From assembly GCF_009734445.1 (NCBI RefSeq), contig NZ_CP046457.1, positions 2,288,001-2,352,000 of the forward strand: 64,000 nt of DNA, written 5' to 3'. Positions 8,383 to 19,216 of this stretch are shown here, one piece after another. Numbering within the stretch: position 1 is the stretch's first letter; each line of letters opens with the position of its first letter. The position numbers were made by a program, and so were the translations under genes. The notes under the pieces were generated by a model that was given only the letters and a program-made list of their open reading frames with translations, searched no databases and was not told where the DNA came from. This stretch comes from Candidatus Syntrophocurvum alkaliphilum. GTDB lineage: Bacteria > Bacillota > Syntrophomonadia > Syntrophomonadales > Syntrophomonadaceae.

Positions 8383-10380
8383 ATGGGAAAAAATAAAAAG
8401 AACAAGTTTCCAAGGGTTCTTCTTAAAAACCTAGTGCATGACATAAGAAAACTAATATCAAGTAATGAGGGTCGAATATTTATATTAGAGATTTTTGAAG
8501 AGGTTCCATTTGAACTTAGACCAAGTTTACTTGAAAGCTTATCGGCCTTTTATGAAAAAGAAATGGCCGAGTTTTTTCATCTGCTTATTATAGAGTATGG
8601 AAAAGAATGGAGTGCTATATGCAAACGTGCCTTAGAAAAATATGCTATGGCAGGAATAGAATTTAGTCCTCCAGTGTTTTCAAAAGGACGATTTTATAAA
8701 GCGTATGCAACAAAAACTAGACATACAGGAAAAACAAATGTTGATATAGCATGGAAAACAGATGATGGTTTTATTTATGTAGAAAGTATTTATTTAACGT
8801 ATTCCTCAGATGGGATACACAGTTATTTTATTGATGAGAACTTTTCAATTTCGAAATTTAAAAAGGACAGAGAAGGGCTTAATGATTTAGTGGAAATTAA
8901 CTTTGAAGAAGTGTGTTGCCTAATACAAGAGGCATATGGTTTTAATATGAGATCTATGACGCGTCCGGCTATAGGGAAGTTTTTATATCAAAAATACTTA
9001 GATCAAGAAGTTGGACTTACCCACACCGCAGAAGCTGAACTATTGCGTAAAGTATCAAGTGAATTAAGTCCAAAAGAATTAGTAAATAGCTTATTTTATG
9101 CTTTACGATACCAAGATTATAACTATATTTTTTCCCTTCTATCTAGGGAAAGATCATACCAAGGATTACTTGTTTACCAACTTGATGATGTTATTAACCC
9201 CGGAGCCTTGTTATTAGAGGGGGAAATCGATGGTGTTAATGAGAGTAAAGAAAATATAGAAATATCTGCATATACAATTGTGGCTGAAAACCAAGAGCTA
9301 TTTAAACAAAATTACTTATTTGAGCTAAGAATAGAAAATAGCACGTGGTACGTTTCTAATATAGAAAGATTAAGTTATGACTCAATAGATTCAGATTCTA
9401 AGTTAAATCCACTTTCCTCACAAGTAACTTGTAAAGTTTATCAAATAATTGATCATGAGGATTTATTTAACATTCTAGAAGGTATAGATGATTTAAGAGA
9501 AGTCGAAGAAATTCCTAATGGTATTCATTTGAGAATTACAACAAACAATCACAGCCTTGATGAAGGGGTTTCATTCTTAACTGGTATATTTGCAGATCTA
9601 ATTGTTAATGGAGAAGAATTTGTAATAATTGCTAAAGATAGGGATTCGCTAAATGACTTAGAAAACTTTTTATACTATGAAGATAGGGGATCAGTAGTAT
9701 TTAAAAATGAATACACACTAACTATCCTTAATGCTTATAGTTATGCAGGAGGGCAATATAATAGTTTCGAAGAAGTTTTATTAAGAGAAGAAGTAGATTA
9801 TGACCCTGATGATGGTATGCGTTTTTTATCTATACGTTATCTAATCAAAGATAAAGAAAAAGTAGAACAAAGACTAGAAGAATTAAAAAGTCTTGTTATA
9901 CAATTACCAGGTAAACATAAAGTTTATTATCAACTTAACAAACAAACTAACGATTTCCTAGCGGAATATATTTTAGGTTCAAATTGGTTAACAGTATCTG
10001 CATTTGGTGAATTAGATATAAGCATTGCTAGAAAACAAATTGAAAAAGATATGTATGAAAGCCTAGAGTTTGATGGGATGGAAGTCAGAGAAGATGGTAT
10101 ATTTGGCATATTAACCTTTGATGTAAAAAAACAGTATCCAGAACTAGAATTATCACTTAAAGAAATGTATTTAGATAAATGGTATAGGTCTAGGTTAAAC
10201 ATATTGCAAGGTATGAGTCCTTCTGAAGCGTGCAAAACTGAAGAGGGTACTAGGATGTTATGGGCAATGTTTAAAAACATAAAAAACAAGGAAAAATATT
10301 CTAATCTTGCTAATAATAAATTTATAAATTTAAAAGAATATATGAAAAAAGTTGATTTATATTCCTTGCAAAAACCCTAG
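8383..10380 (+). CDS. Large protein of unknown function (665 aa)
   Basis: I do not recognise this protein as a whole. The N-terminus is basic (MGKNKKNKF), and the first 100 residues look helical. A beta-rich part (about 100-190) is followed by an NTF2-like stretch (about 230-345: helices, then alternating strands with WYVSNIERL). The later part is mixed. Near the C-terminus (about 600-640), WYRSRLNILQGMSPSEA followed by TEEGTRMLW recalls the short helical module at the end of MbcA/ParS-type antitoxins, which also reads L-x-G-x-x-P-x-E-A; the match is short and could be chance. No signal peptide or membrane helix. ATG with GGAG 8 bases upstream. Probably monocistronic. Confidence 0.8.
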   Translation: MGKNKKNKFPRVLLKNLVHDIRKLISSNEGRIFILEIFEEVPFELRPSLLESLSAFYEKEMAEFFHLLIIEYGKEWSAICKRALEKYAMAGIEFSPPVFSKGRFYKAYATKTRHTGKTNVDIAWKTDDGFIYVESIYLTYSSDGIHSYFIDENFSISKFKKDREGLNDLVEINFEEVCCLIQEAYGFNMRSMTRPAIGKFLYQKYLDQEVGLTHTAEAELLRKVSSELSPKELVNSLFYALRYQDYNYIFSLLSRERSYQGLLVYQLDDVINPGALLLEGEIDGVNESKENIEISAYTIVAENQELFKQNYLFELRIENSTWYVSNIERLSYDSIDSDSKLNPLSSQVTCKVYQIIDHEDLFNILEGIDDLREVEEIPNGIHLRITTNNHSLDEGVSFLTGIFADLIVNGEEFVIIAKDRDSLNDLENFLYYEDRGSVVFKNEYTLTILNAYSYAGGQYNSFEEVLLREEVDYDPDDGMRFLSIRYLIKDKEKVEQRLEELKSLVIQLPGKHKVYYQLNKQTNDFLAEYILGSNWLTVSAFGELDISIARKQIEKDMYESLEFDGMEVREDGIFGILTFDVKKQYPELELSLKEMYLDKWYRSRLNILQGMSPSEACKTEEGTRMLWAMFKNIKNKEKYSNLANNKFINLKEYMKKVDLYSLQKP

Positions 10381-10482
10381 ATTTATTAAACTTTGGAAAA
10401 ATTGCGGCAAAAGGCAAAATATGTATATACAATAGACTATAGTATATTGTATAATTTAATAAATAAAATATAAATTTTTATA

Positions 10483-10511
10483 TTGACAGCAATATTACCT
10501 TTAAATATACT
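10483..10511 (+). promoter_or_regulatory. Sigma-A promoter of the ilv-leu operon
   Basis: A perfect -35 TTGACA (10483-10488), a 17-base spacer and a -10 TATACT (10506-10511). Transcription should begin near 10518, just before the T-box leader. Confidence 0.85.
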
Positions 10512-10517
10512 ATATAG

Positions 10518-10808
10518 ATAACAAAATAACATATTCTCAATAGCGATGAAAAGAAATACACATCAGTAAGTTTGATTACAGAGAGTCGGGGGAGCTGGAA
10601 ACCGGTATCTAAACTTGAAATTGTGTTTCATCATCTTGGAGCTGCTATCTGAAAAGTCATAAGACCTAGTAGGTGGTGCCGGACGTACAAGTCTGTTAAA
10701 AAGAGGTACTAAAATAATTTTGAGCGGTCGTATTTATGCTAAATACGACAAGCAGGGTGGTACCGCGGGAATACCCTCTCGTCCCTGATGTGGACGAGAG
10801 GGTTTTTG
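10518..10808 (+). promoter_or_regulatory. T-box leader of the branched-chain amino acid operon
   Basis: The T-box signature AGGGTGGTACCGCGG begins at 10754 and is followed by a strong terminator stem (ACCCTCTCGTCC with GGACGAGAGGGTTTTT, to 10808). Upstream is a long Stem I region (about 10560-10700). The leader binds uncharged tRNA; the T-box then pairs with the acceptor end and prevents the terminator. In the presumed specifier region GAGCTGCTATCTGAA, the codon is either ATC (Ile, 10647-10649) or CTA (Leu, 10645-10647). I favour ATC because TGAA follows it, but a fold is needed to decide. It controls ilvD and the genes behind it. Confidence 0.93.
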
Positions 10809-10886
10809 TATTTAAAAACATAACCAATTTACAAAGTAAATTATTATAACAATGTCTACAGCTTTTTCATAGAAAGGAGTAAAAAA

Positions 10887-12548
10887 ATGAAGAGCAAACA
10901 GGTTAAACACGGAACAGAAAGAGCAGCACAGCGTTCGCTGTTTAAAGCATTAGGCTTAATTGACGAAGAAATGAACAGACCATTTATAGGTATAGTAAAC
11001 TCTCACAATGAAATAGTTCCTGGTCATACCCATCTTGACAAAATTGCTGAAGCTGTAAAATCCGGAGTTCGCATGGCAGGTGGAGTGCCCTTTGAATTTC
11101 ATACCATAGCAGTATGTGATGGGATTGCAATGGGGCACACAGGAATGAAATATTCCCTTGCTAGTCGAGAATTAATAGCTGATTCAATTGAAATTATGGC
11201 TACTGCTCATGGATTTGATGCTTTAGTTTTTATACCTAATTGTGACAAAGTTGTCCCGGGCATGTTAATGGCTGCCGCACGTCTAAACTTACCGTCTATT
11301 TTTATTAGTGGGGGACCAATGCTTTCTGGAGCGACAACTGATCGTAGAGTGAGTCTTAGCCAAGTTTTTGAAGGGGTAGGAGCAATTGCGGCTGGTAAAA
11401 TAAATGAACAACAACTAAAACATTTAGAAGATAATGCTTGTCCAACCTGTGGTTCATGTGCTGGTATGTTTACAGCAAATTCAATGAACTGCTTAACAGA
11501 AGCCTTAGGAATAGGTTTGCCAGGTAATGGAACAATCCCTGCAGTTTATTCTGAAAGAATTAGGCTAGCGAAAACTGCAGGAACAAAGATTATGGAGCTT
11601 TTTGAAAAAGATATTAAACCTAAAGATATCATGACCAAAGCAGCATTTACAAATGCAATACATATAGATATGGCTATTGGATGTTCAACTAACTCGGTTT
11701 TACATCTTATGGCTATTGCTAATGAAGCAAATATAGATATTGACTTAAGTATTTTTAATGAAATAAGTTCTAGTACCCCACATCTTTGTAAGATAAGCCC
11801 TGCTGGTGACCACCATATGGAAGACTTATACCGTGCTGGTGGTGTTCAAGCAATTTACAATGAATTAAGTAAAAAGAATTTAATAAATAAAGAGTGTATA
11901 ACTGTTACAGGTACAACTATTGGTGAAAACATAGCTACTAGACCAGTATTAGATAGTACTGTTATTAGGCCAGTTGACAATCCTTATAGTCTAACAGGTG
12001 GTTTAGCTATCCTATATGGCAACTTAGCTGAGGAAGGTGCAATAGTTAAAAGAAGTGCTGTATCAGAAGAAATGTTAGAACATGAAGGAACAGCACGTGT
12101 ATTCAATTCTGAAGAAGAAGCAGTAGAAGCAATATTAAACAATAAAATAAAATCTAAAGATGTTATAGTTATTCGTTACGAAGGACCTCAAGGGGGACCG
12201 GGAATGAGAGAAATGCTAACCCCAACATCTGCACTTGCTGGCATGGGACTTGACAAAGAAGTCGCACTTATAACTGATGGTCGTTTTTCTGGAGCGACTA
12301 AAGGTGCTGCTATTGGTCATGTGTCTCCTGAAGCAGCAGAAGGTGGAATAATAGGTCTAATTGAAGACGGTGACCTGATACGAATAAACATTCCAGCTCT
12401 AAAGCTGGAGGTCCTAGTGGACGAGGGGATACTGAGTGAGAGAAAAAGCAACTGGCAAGCACCAGAACTCTCAATTAAAACTGGATATGTAAAGCAATAT
12501 GCTAAGATGGTTCAGTCGGCAAGTACTGGAGCTATTTTTAAAAAATAA
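10887..12548 (+). CDS. ilvD: Dihydroxy-acid dehydratase
   Basis: Protein of 553 residues, the usual length. Iron-sulfur cluster cysteines are in NCDKVVPGM and [11 protein letters not shown], and the IlvD/Edd family block [11 protein letters not shown] is near the C-terminus. It dehydrates dihydroxyisovalerate and dihydroxymethylvalerate to the keto acids of valine, leucine and isoleucine. The cluster makes the enzyme oxygen-sensitive. Start ATG with AAAGGAG upstream. It is the first gene behind the T-box. A perfect hairpin follows it before ilvB, so downstream genes may be expressed less or from a second promoter. Confidence 0.97.
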   Translation: MKSKQVKHGTERAAQRSLFKALGLIDEEMNRPFIGIVNSHNEIVPGHTHLDKIAEAVKSGVRMAGGVPFEFHTIAVCDGIAMGHTGMKYSLASRELIADSIEIMATAHGFDALVFIPNCDKVVPGMLMAAARLNLPSIFISGGPMLSGATTDRRVSLSQVFEGVGAIAAGKINEQQLKHLEDNACPTCGSCAGMFTANSMNCLTEALGIGLPGNGTIPAVYSERIRLAKTAGTKIMELFEKDIKPKDIMTKAAFTNAIHIDMAIGCSTNSVLHLMAIANEANIDIDLSIFNEISSSTPHLCKISPAGDHHMEDLYRAGGVQAIYNELSKKNLINKECITVTGTTIGENIATRPVLDSTVIRPVDNPYSLTGGLAILYGNLAEEGAIVKRSAVSEEMLEHEGTARVFNSEEEAVEAILNNKIKSKDVIVIRYEGPQGGPGMREMLTPTSALAGMGLDKEVALITDGRFSGATKGAAIGHVSPEAAEGGIIGLIEDGDLIRINIPALKLEVLVDEGILSERKSNWQAPELSIKTGYVKQYAKMVQSASTGAIFKK

Positions 12549-12568
12549 ACCTTTTTATATAGATACAT

Positions 12569-12600
12569 AAAATAGCGGGCCATTCATAGCCCGCTATTTT
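12569..12600 (+). terminator. Strong hairpin between ilvD and ilvB
   Basis: A perfect 12 bp stem (AAAATAGCGGGC with GCCCGCTATTTT), with a T-rich end, sits inside the operon. It may be partly read through, giving less ilvB than ilvD, or it may end an ilvD-only transcript. Confidence 0.75.
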
Positions 12601-12650
12601 AATAGCTGAATTTGTTCTTTGAAAACTTAACACATCTAAACCTATCTAAT

Positions 12651-12719
12651 CTTTTGCTTACAACCGATTTGACCTCTAAACTTAAGGGGCTAAGAGGAGA
12701 TTGCCCTTGTAAGCAAAAG
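12651..12719 (+). other. Long inverted repeat upstream of ilvB
   Basis: CTTTTGCTTACAA (12651-12663) pairs perfectly with TTGTAAGCAAAAG (12707-12719). Inside, CCTCT and AGAGG can form a second stem. In RNA this would be one stem-loop ending about 50 bases before the ilvB start. It lacks a T-box signature and a T run. It may be a processing or regulatory structure, or a remnant of a repeat. Confidence 0.55.
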
Positions 12720-12769
12720 CTTAATAAACAATAGTTAAATAATTACAAAAAATTATGGAGGTGAGCCTA

Positions 12770-14452
12770 GTGAAAATTAAAGGAGCAGAAATCCTATTAC
12801 ATTGTCTCAAAAAAGAAGGTGTTGATACCATTTTTGGTTATCCTGGGGGTGTATTATTGCCTGTTTACGATGCTCTCTATGATTCAGATATAAGGCATAT
12901 ACTTGTTCGCCATGAGCAGGGAGCGGCTCATGCAGCAGATGGTTATGCGAGAGCTACAGGTAAAGTTGGCGTTTGTTTGGCAACATCTGGGCCTGGAGCT
13001 ACCAACCTTGTTACTGGTATAGCAACTGCCAACATGGATTCTATTCCAATGGTTGCTTTTACAGGTCAGGTTGTTACTCCCATGATTGGTAAAGATGCTT
13101 TTCAGGAAGCTGATATTACTGGGATAACATTACCAATTACTAAACATAATTATTTAATAGAAAGAACAGAAGATGTTGCAGATATAGTTAAAGAAGCATT
13201 TCATATAGCTAGGACTAATCGTCCGGGGCCAGTTGTCGTTGATTTACCTAGGGATGTAATGGATAAAGCAATTGAATTTGATGATAATGATGAAGAAGTA
13301 AATATTAGAGGATACCGTGTCATGAAGGGTTATAACGCAGGACAAATTTTAGCAGCTATAAATCTTATTCAAGAGTCAAAACGCCCTGTGATTTATGCAG
13401 GTGGTGGTGTAATAGCAGCTGACGCAGCACAAGAATTAACCGAATTAGCTGAAAAGATGAAAATTCCTACTACAACAACTTTAATGGGAATGGGGGCATT
13501 TCCTAGCGATAATTATCTATCTCTAGGTATGTTAGGTATGCACGGTACACGATATGCTAATTATGCAATTAATGAATGTGACTTGTTAATAGCTATAGGA
13601 GTTAGATTTGATGATCGCGTAACAGGCAAGCTAGATGAGTTTGCTAATAGAGCTAAAGTAATTCATATAGATGTGGATGCTGCTGAAATAGGGAAGAACA
13701 AAGGTGTAGATGTTCCAATTGTAGGAAATGTTAAAGAAGTATTAAGTGCTATTATAGATAAAATTGAACCAGTAGAAGACCTTAATAGTTGGCATGATAC
13801 TATTGAAAAGTGGAAAGATGAATATCCGCTTAAATATGGAGAATCAAATGAAGGAAGAATTATGCCTCAATATGTTGTTGAAAAAATATCAGAAATCACT
13901 AATGGTGAGGCAATAATTACTACTGAAGTAGGACAAAACCAAATGTGGGCTGCACAATATTATAAATATAAAAATCCTCGCAGCTTTATAAGCTCAAGTG
14001 GGCTTGGTACTATGGGTTTTGGTTTACCTGCGGCTATAGGTGCAAAGTTAGCTAGACCAGATGTTCCCGTTATAGATATAGCTGGAGATGGCAGTATACA
14101 AATGAATATTCAAGAATTAGGTACAGCCGTTGAGCAAAAACTTCCAGTAATCGTATGTATCCTAAACAACCAATATCTAGGTATGGTAAGACAATGGCAA
14201 CACTTATTTTTTAACAACCGTTATTCATATACGGACATGAGCCATCAACCTGATTTTGTAAAATTAGCAGAGGCATATGGAGCAGTTGGTATTAGGGTTA
14301 CTAAATCAGAGGATGTAGAAAAAGCTTTAAAAGATGCTTTAGCGGTTACAGATAGGCCCGTAATAATTGATTTTTGGGTTGACCGAGAATCAAATGTTTA
14401 TCCAATGGTCCCACCAGGTCAGCCTCTTTTAAATATGCTAGGGGGTGAGTAA
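12770..14452 (+). CDS. ilvB: Acetolactate synthase, large (catalytic) subunit
   Basis: Protein of 560 residues. It has the thiamine diphosphate enzyme layout: an N-terminal pyrimidine domain with GYPGG and the catalytic Glu in RHEQGAAHAADGYA, a central FAD-binding domain, and a C-terminal domain with GDGSIQMNIQELGT (Mg-ThDP motif). It condenses pyruvate into acetolactate, or with 2-oxobutyrate into acetohydroxybutyrate. I chose GTG 12770 because GGAGGTGA lies just upstream; an ATG at 12755 would overlap that site. ilvN starts 3 bases after the stop, as expected for a two-subunit enzyme. Confidence 0.97.
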   Translation: MKIKGAEILLHCLKKEGVDTIFGYPGGVLLPVYDALYDSDIRHILVRHEQGAAHAADGYARATGKVGVCLATSGPGATNLVTGIATANMDSIPMVAFTGQVVTPMIGKDAFQEADITGITLPITKHNYLIERTEDVADIVKEAFHIARTNRPGPVVVDLPRDVMDKAIEFDDNDEEVNIRGYRVMKGYNAGQILAAINLIQESKRPVIYAGGGVIAADAAQELTELAEKMKIPTTTTLMGMGAFPSDNYLSLGMLGMHGTRYANYAINECDLLIAIGVRFDDRVTGKLDEFANRAKVIHIDVDAAEIGKNKGVDVPIVGNVKEVLSAIIDKIEPVEDLNSWHDTIEKWKDEYPLKYGESNEGRIMPQYVVEKISEITNGEAIITTEVGQNQMWAAQYYKYKNPRSFISSSGLGTMGFGLPAAIGAKLARPDVPVIDIAGDGSIQMNIQELGTAVEQKLPVIVCILNNQYLGMVRQWQHLFFNNRYSYTDMSHQPDFVKLAEAYGAVGIRVTKSEDVEKALKDALAVTDRPVIIDFWVDRESNVYPMVPPGQPLLNMLGGE

Positions 14453-14455
14453 GCT

Positions 14456-14938
14456 ATGGCAAAACATACACTTTCAGTAACGGTTGAAAACAAACCTGGT
14501 GTATTAACACGGGTATCAACTCTATTTAGAAGAAGAGGTTATAATATTGACAGTTTAACTGTAGGTGTTACTGAAGATCCAACAGTATCAAGAATGACCA
14601 TAGTAGTCGAAGGTGATAATAAAATTATAGAGCAGGTTACTAAACAGCTTTATAAATTGATTGAAGTTATTAAAATTATAGATATAACAGATGAACAAGC
14701 TGTTGAGAGAGAATTAGCACTTATAAAAGTAAAGGCAGATAATAGTGCAAGACCTGATATAGTTCAGATTGCTGATATATTTAGGGCTAGAATTATAGAT
14801 ATAAGTAAAGACTCATTAATAGTTGAAGTAACGGGTGACTCAAGCAAAATAGCCGCTATGGAGGAATCCTTACAACCATTCGGTATAATAGAATTGGTGA
14901 GAACAGGTAAAATTGCGATGCTTAGAGGAAATAAATAA
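14456..14938 (+). CDS. ilvN: Acetolactate synthase, small (regulatory) subunit
   Basis: Protein of 160 residues. An N-terminal ACT domain (about 3-78) carries the family start HTLSVTVENKPGVLTRV and the RRRGYNIDSL block. A C-terminal domain (about 80-157) has the ALIKVKA strand found in small subunits. It binds the catalytic subunit and gives valine feedback inhibition. Its ribosome site GGGGGTGAG lies inside the end of ilvB, so translation is coupled. Confidence 0.96.
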   Translation: MAKHTLSVTVENKPGVLTRVSTLFRRRGYNIDSLTVGVTEDPTVSRMTIVVEGDNKIIEQVTKQLYKLIEVIKIIDITDEQAVERELALIKVKADNSARPDIVQIADIFRARIIDISKDSLIVEVTGDSSKIAAMEESLQPFGIIELVRTGKIAMLRGNK

Positions 14939-14962
14939 TAAAAATTAAGGAGGAGTTTAATA

Positions 14963-15976
14963 ATGACAAAAATGTATTATGATCAAGATGCTAACTTGGA
15001 GCTTTTAAAAGAGAAAACCATAGCAGTAATAGGTTTTGGATCTCAAGGTCATGCACAAGCACAGAACCTACATGAAAGTGGAATAAAGGTTGTAATTGGT
15101 CTTAGAAAACCTTTTGATGACACTAGTCAATTAGAATGGGATACAGTTAAAGAAGCAGGGTTAACACCAATGACAGTACCGGAAGCAGCAGAAGCTGCCG
15201 ATATAGTACAAATACTTATACCTGATCAAATACATAGACAGGTATACAATGAAGAAATAAAACCTTATTTAAAGGAAGGTAATTCATTAGTATTTTCACA
15301 TGGATTTAACATTCATTATGGGCAGGTTGTACCACCTTCATTTGTAGATGTATTTATGGTTGCTCCAAAGAGTCCTGGACACTTAGTGAGACGTATGTAT
15401 GAAAAAGGTGTGGGTGTGCCTGGCCTTATAGCTATTGAACAAGATTATACTGGCAAAGCAAAAGATTATGCTCTAGCATATGCAGCTGGAATTGGTTGTA
15501 CAAAAGCAGGAGTAATTGAAACATCTTTTGCAGAAGAAACTGAAACTGATTTATTTGGTGAACAGTGTGTATTGTGTGGTGGGGTAACCGAATTAGTTAA
15601 AGCTGGTTTTGAGACATTAGTTGATGCTGGCTATCAACCAGAAGTAGCTTACTTCGAATGCTTACATGAGTTAAAACTAATTGTTGATCTAATGTATGAA
15701 GGTGGAATGAGCTATATGCGTTATTCCATAAGTGATACAGCTGAATGGGGAGACTATATTAAAGGTCCAGAGGTTATTGGGGAAGAAGCAAGATGGGCTA
15801 TGCAGCAAGCACTAAAAGAAATTCAAGAAGGACGATTTGCTAAAGAATGGCTTCTTGAAAACCAATGTGGACGTCCACAATTTGATGCTTTAAGAAGAAT
15901 AAACAAAGAACACATGATAGAAGAAGTAGGTGCAGACCTAAGAGCAATGATGCCATGGCTTAAAGAAACAAAGTAA
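14963..15976 (+). CDS. ilvC: Ketol-acid reductoisomerase
   Basis: Protein of 337 residues, the short class I form. The Rossmann motif is [13 protein letters not shown] (about 22-34). The C-terminal knotted domain has the metal-binding Asp and Glu residues in [10 protein letters not shown] and the later [10 protein letters not shown]. It converts acetolactate to dihydroxyisovalerate and the isoleucine homologue. The loop LRKPFDDTS carries the residues that select the cofactor; NADPH or NADH use cannot be settled by eye. AAGGAGGAG precedes the ATG. A miniature element follows the gene. Confidence 0.97.
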   Translation: MTKMYYDQDANLELLKEKTIAVIGFGSQGHAQAQNLHESGIKVVIGLRKPFDDTSQLEWDTVKEAGLTPMTVPEAAEAADIVQILIPDQIHRQVYNEEIKPYLKEGNSLVFSHGFNIHYGQVVPPSFVDVFMVAPKSPGHLVRRMYEKGVGVPGLIAIEQDYTGKAKDYALAYAAGIGCTKAGVIETSFAEETETDLFGEQCVLCGGVTELVKAGFETLVDAGYQPEVAYFECLHELKLIVDLMYEGGMSYMRYSISDTAEWGDYIKGPEVIGEEARWAMQQALKEIQEGRFAKEWLLENQCGRPQFDALRRINKEHMIEEVGADLRAMMPWLKETK

Positions 15977-15998
15977 AGAATTTTTAATTAACAATTTT

Positions 15999-16236
15999 GA
16001 ATTTGCTGCAAAAAGTAATTATAAAAAAATTAAGGCTGAGCTAACTTGTTTATCTAAGTCCCGAATAGTAAGGCGTGGTGCATAGATCACCGGCTAAGTA
16101 AAAATTGAATTTCTTCTTAAATTTCTTCTTAGATAATAAGTGCTAAGCCAAAATGGAGATAAAGACCGATGAGTGGCGTGATAAACATGTTTACTCAGCC
16201 GATTCCATAGTAACTTTAGATTTTCGCAGCGAAACC
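15999..16236 (+). mobile_element. Miniature inverted-repeat element, copy 2 (about 238 bp)
   Basis: Same architecture as copy 1: left end with TTTGCTGCAAAAAG, conserved core AAGGCGTGGTGCATAGATCA, then AAAGACCGATGAGTGGCGTG, and right end TTTTCGCAGCGAAACC. It lies between ilvC and leuA inside the operon, in the same orientation as the genes. No clean target duplication is visible. Its AT-rich right flank is almost the same as that of copy 3. Confidence 0.88.
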
Positions 16237-16292
16237 AAAATTAAGAATTTAAAATTAATAATTATTCACTATTAGTGAAGTAGGAGGAGCTT

Positions 16293-17822
16293 ATGAGTAA
16301 TCGTATATATTTATTTGATACTACATTAAGAGATGGGGAACAGTCTCCTGGTGTTAGTTTAAATGTAGAGGAAAAACTAGAAATTGCTCAACAACTGGCT
16401 CGTTTAGGTGTAGATATAATAGAAGCTGGTTTTCCAGTTGCATCACAGGGTGATTTCAATGCTGTAAAAACAATAGCTGATAACGTAAAGGGTCCAGTTA
16501 TAACAGGTTTATGTAGAGCTACACGTGGTGATATAGACAGAACATGGGAAGCAGTTAAAAGTGCTGAATCTTCAAGAATTCATACGTTTTTAGCTACTTC
16601 AGATATACATCTTAAACATAAATTAGAAAAATCAAGAGAAGAAGCATTAGTTCAAGCAGTAGAAGCAGTAAAATATGCTAAAAAATATTGCTCTGATGTA
16701 GAGTTTTCAGCTGAAGATGCATCACGTAGTGATATAAATTACTTAGCTCAGGTAGTAGAGGGAGTTATTGATGCTGGAGCTACCGTTGTAAATTTACCTG
16801 ATACAGTTGGGTACGCAGTTCCTGAAGAATTTGGACAATTTATTAAAACTATTATGGAAAAAGTATCAAATATAGATAAAGCCATAATAAGTATACATTG
16901 TCATGATGATTTAGGCATGGCGGTAGCTAACTCTTTAGCAGGAATAATGAATGGAGCTAGACAAGTTGAATGTGCTGTTAATGGAATTGGAGAAAGAGCA
17001 GGGAATGCATCATTAGAAGAAATAATTATGGCTATTTATACTCGAAAAGCATTTTATGATAAAGAAATTAACGTTAGCTATAAAGAACTATACCGTACAA
17101 GTAAAATGGTAAGCACATTAACAGGTATGAGTATACAGCCTAATAAAGCTATTGTAGGTAAAAATGCATTTTCTCATGAATCAGGCATACATCAGGCTGG
17201 TGTACTAAAAGAAAAATCAACCTATGAAATAATGAGTCCAGAACTAATAGGTATTAACCGAAGTAATATAGTTTTAGGAAAGCATTCTGGCAAACATGCT
17301 TTTAACAATAAACTAGAAGAGCTTGGCTTTAAATTAGATGAAGAAGAATTAAGCAAAGCATTTATTAACTTTAAAGAAATTGCAGATAAGAAAAAAGAAA
17401 TCACGGATGAAGATATAGAAGCCCTTATTAAAGAACAGGTCTGGGCTATACCAGAACGATTTACTTTAAACTATTTACACATATCAAGTGGAACAAGCAT
17501 AGTACCAACTGCAACTGTAAAATTAACGGTGGAAAAATTTATTTTTGAGGCTGCTGCAACTGGTGATGGCCCAGTTGATGCAGCGTGTAAAGCAGTAGAT
17601 AAAATTACAGATATATACGGTAAAATGGTTGATTACAAGCTAAATGCAGTTAGTAGTGGTAAAGATGCATTAGGTGAAGTTTTATCACAAATAAAAATAC
17701 ATGGGAAAAACTATAATGGGCGTGGTTTAAGTACAGACATAATTGAAGCAAGTGTGAAGTCTTATATTAATGCTATAAATAAATACTATTATGAGCAACA
17801 AAAGGATAACGGAGAAATTTGA
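16293..17822 (+). CDS. leuA: 2-isopropylmalate synthase
   Basis: Protein of 509 residues. The N-terminal TIM-barrel starts with [13 protein letters not shown], and the metal-binding [15 protein letters not shown] lies at about 203-217. [11 protein letters not shown] follows. The C-terminal LeuA dimerisation and leucine-binding domain (about 375-505) includes [11 protein letters not shown]. It condenses acetyl-CoA with 2-oxoisovalerate, the first leucine-specific step. AGGAGGAG precedes the ATG. It is separated from ilvC by a miniature element. Confidence 0.96.
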   Translation: MSNRIYLFDTTLRDGEQSPGVSLNVEEKLEIAQQLARLGVDIIEAGFPVASQGDFNAVKTIADNVKGPVITGLCRATRGDIDRTWEAVKSAESSRIHTFLATSDIHLKHKLEKSREEALVQAVEAVKYAKKYCSDVEFSAEDASRSDINYLAQVVEGVIDAGATVVNLPDTVGYAVPEEFGQFIKTIMEKVSNIDKAIISIHCHDDLGMAVANSLAGIMNGARQVECAVNGIGERAGNASLEEIIMAIYTRKAFYDKEINVSYKELYRTSKMVSTLTGMSIQPNKAIVGKNAFSHESGIHQAGVLKEKSTYEIMSPELIGINRSNIVLGKHSGKHAFNNKLEELGFKLDEEELSKAFINFKEIADKKKEITDEDIEALIKEQVWAIPERFTLNYLHISSGTSIVPTATVKLTVEKFIFEAAATGDGPVDAACKAVDKITDIYGKMVDYKLNAVSSGKDALGEVLSQIKIHGKNYNGRGLSTDIIEASVKSYINAINKYYYEQQKDNGEI

Positions 17823-17858
17823 TTTATTGTTTCAAGACTAGGGAGGAGATTAAAAGCA

Positions 17859-19118
17859 ATGAAAATGACAATCAGCCAAAAGATTCTTGCTGCACATGCA
17901 GGAAAAGATTTTGTAGAACCGGGAGAATTAATTAATTGTAAACTAGATGTAGTTTTAGGGAATGATGTTACTACACCAGTAGCTGTTTCTGAATTTAATA
18001 AACTAGAAAAAGATAGTGTTTTTGATCAAGAAGGAGTAGTATTAGTTCCTGATCACTTTGCACCCAATAAAGATATAAATTCGGCTGAGCAATGTAAAGT
18101 AATGAGAGAATTTGCAAAAAAGTTTGAAATAAAAAATTACTTTGAAATAGGGCAAATGGGCATTGAACATTGCTTGCTCCCAGAGCAAGGACTTGCATTA
18201 CCTGGTGATTTAATAATTGGAGCAGATTCACACACATGCACCTATGGAGCATTAGGTGCATTTGCTACCGGTGTAGGGTCTACTGATATGGCTGCAGGAA
18301 TGGCAACTGGCGAGGCTTGGTTTAAAGTTCCTGAGAGTATAAAATTTGTGTATTACGGAAAAATGCCGGAGTGGCTAAGTGGAAAAGATTTAATACTAAA
18401 TACTATTGGTGATATTGGAGTAGATGGAGCAAGATATATGTCTATGGAATTTACAGGTGAAACAATAAAGAATCTATCTATGGATAATCGTTTCACTATG
18501 GCTAATATGGCTATAGAAGCTGGTGGTAAAAACGGTATTATTGAGCCAGATGAAATTACATTAGCATATGTAGATGAAAGAGCTAAAAGACCATATAAAC
18601 TGTATAAATCCGATGAAGGTGCTAATTATGCTGAAATAAGAGAATATGATGTTTCCAAGCTTGAACCAGTAGTGGCATTTCCGCACCAACCAGAAAATAC
18701 AAAATCAGTGAGTGAATCTTCAGATGTTTTAATAGATCAAGTTGTAATTGGTTCCTGCACAAACGGAAGACTTGAAGATCTAGAAGTGGTAGCTTCTATT
18801 TTAAAAGGAAAAAAAGTCCATCCAGAACTTAGAGTTATTGTATTCCCTGGTACTCAACAAATTTACCTAGAAGCTATGAAAAAAGGATATATTGAAACAT
18901 TTATTGAGGCTGGAGTAGCAGTAAGCACACCAACTTGTGGTCCTTGTCTTGGTGGACACATGGGAATTTTAGCTAAAGGTGAAAGGGCTTTAGCAACAAC
19001 TAATAGAAACTTTGTGGGTAGAATGGGACATCCTGAAAGTGAAGTTTATCTAAGCAGTCCTGCAGTAGCAGCAGCTAGTGCCATAAAAGGCAAAATCACA
19101 CCACCATGGGCGGTATAA
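17859..19118 (+). CDS. leuC: 3-isopropylmalate dehydratase, large subunit
   Basis: Protein of 419 residues, the shorter aconitase-type form found in archaea and clostridia. Iron-sulfur ligands are in IGSCTNGR (about 299-306) and [11 protein letters not shown] (about 360-370). [15 protein letters not shown] marks the active site. With LeuD it isomerises 2-isopropylmalate to 3-isopropylmalate. The short form resembles homoaconitase-type enzymes, but the position between leuA and leuD makes leucine synthesis the natural reading. GGGAGGAG lies upstream. Confidence 0.95.
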   Translation: MKMTISQKILAAHAGKDFVEPGELINCKLDVVLGNDVTTPVAVSEFNKLEKDSVFDQEGVVLVPDHFAPNKDINSAEQCKVMREFAKKFEIKNYFEIGQMGIEHCLLPEQGLALPGDLIIGADSHTCTYGALGAFATGVGSTDMAAGMATGEAWFKVPESIKFVYYGKMPEWLSGKDLILNTIGDIGVDGARYMSMEFTGETIKNLSMDNRFTMANMAIEAGGKNGIIEPDEITLAYVDERAKRPYKLYKSDEGANYAEIREYDVSKLEPVVAFPHQPENTKSVSESSDVLIDQVVIGSCTNGRLEDLEVVASILKGKKVHPELRVIVFPGTQQIYLEAMKKGYIETFIEAGVAVSTPTCGPCLGGHMGILAKGERALATTNRNFVGRMGHPESEVYLSSPAVAAASAIKGKITPPWAV

Positions 19119-19216
19119 TTTTTAATTTTTAATTATGAATTCTTAATTAATGAAGGAAAGCTATACTTTCCTTATATAAAAAGAGAAACGAAGTTTCCCA
19201 ACATTAATTAAAAATT

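Noticed and set aside
16155-16195. A hammerhead-ribozyme-like CCGATGAG in the core of the miniature element
   Set aside because: The required CUGANGA and GAAA with matching stems are not present.
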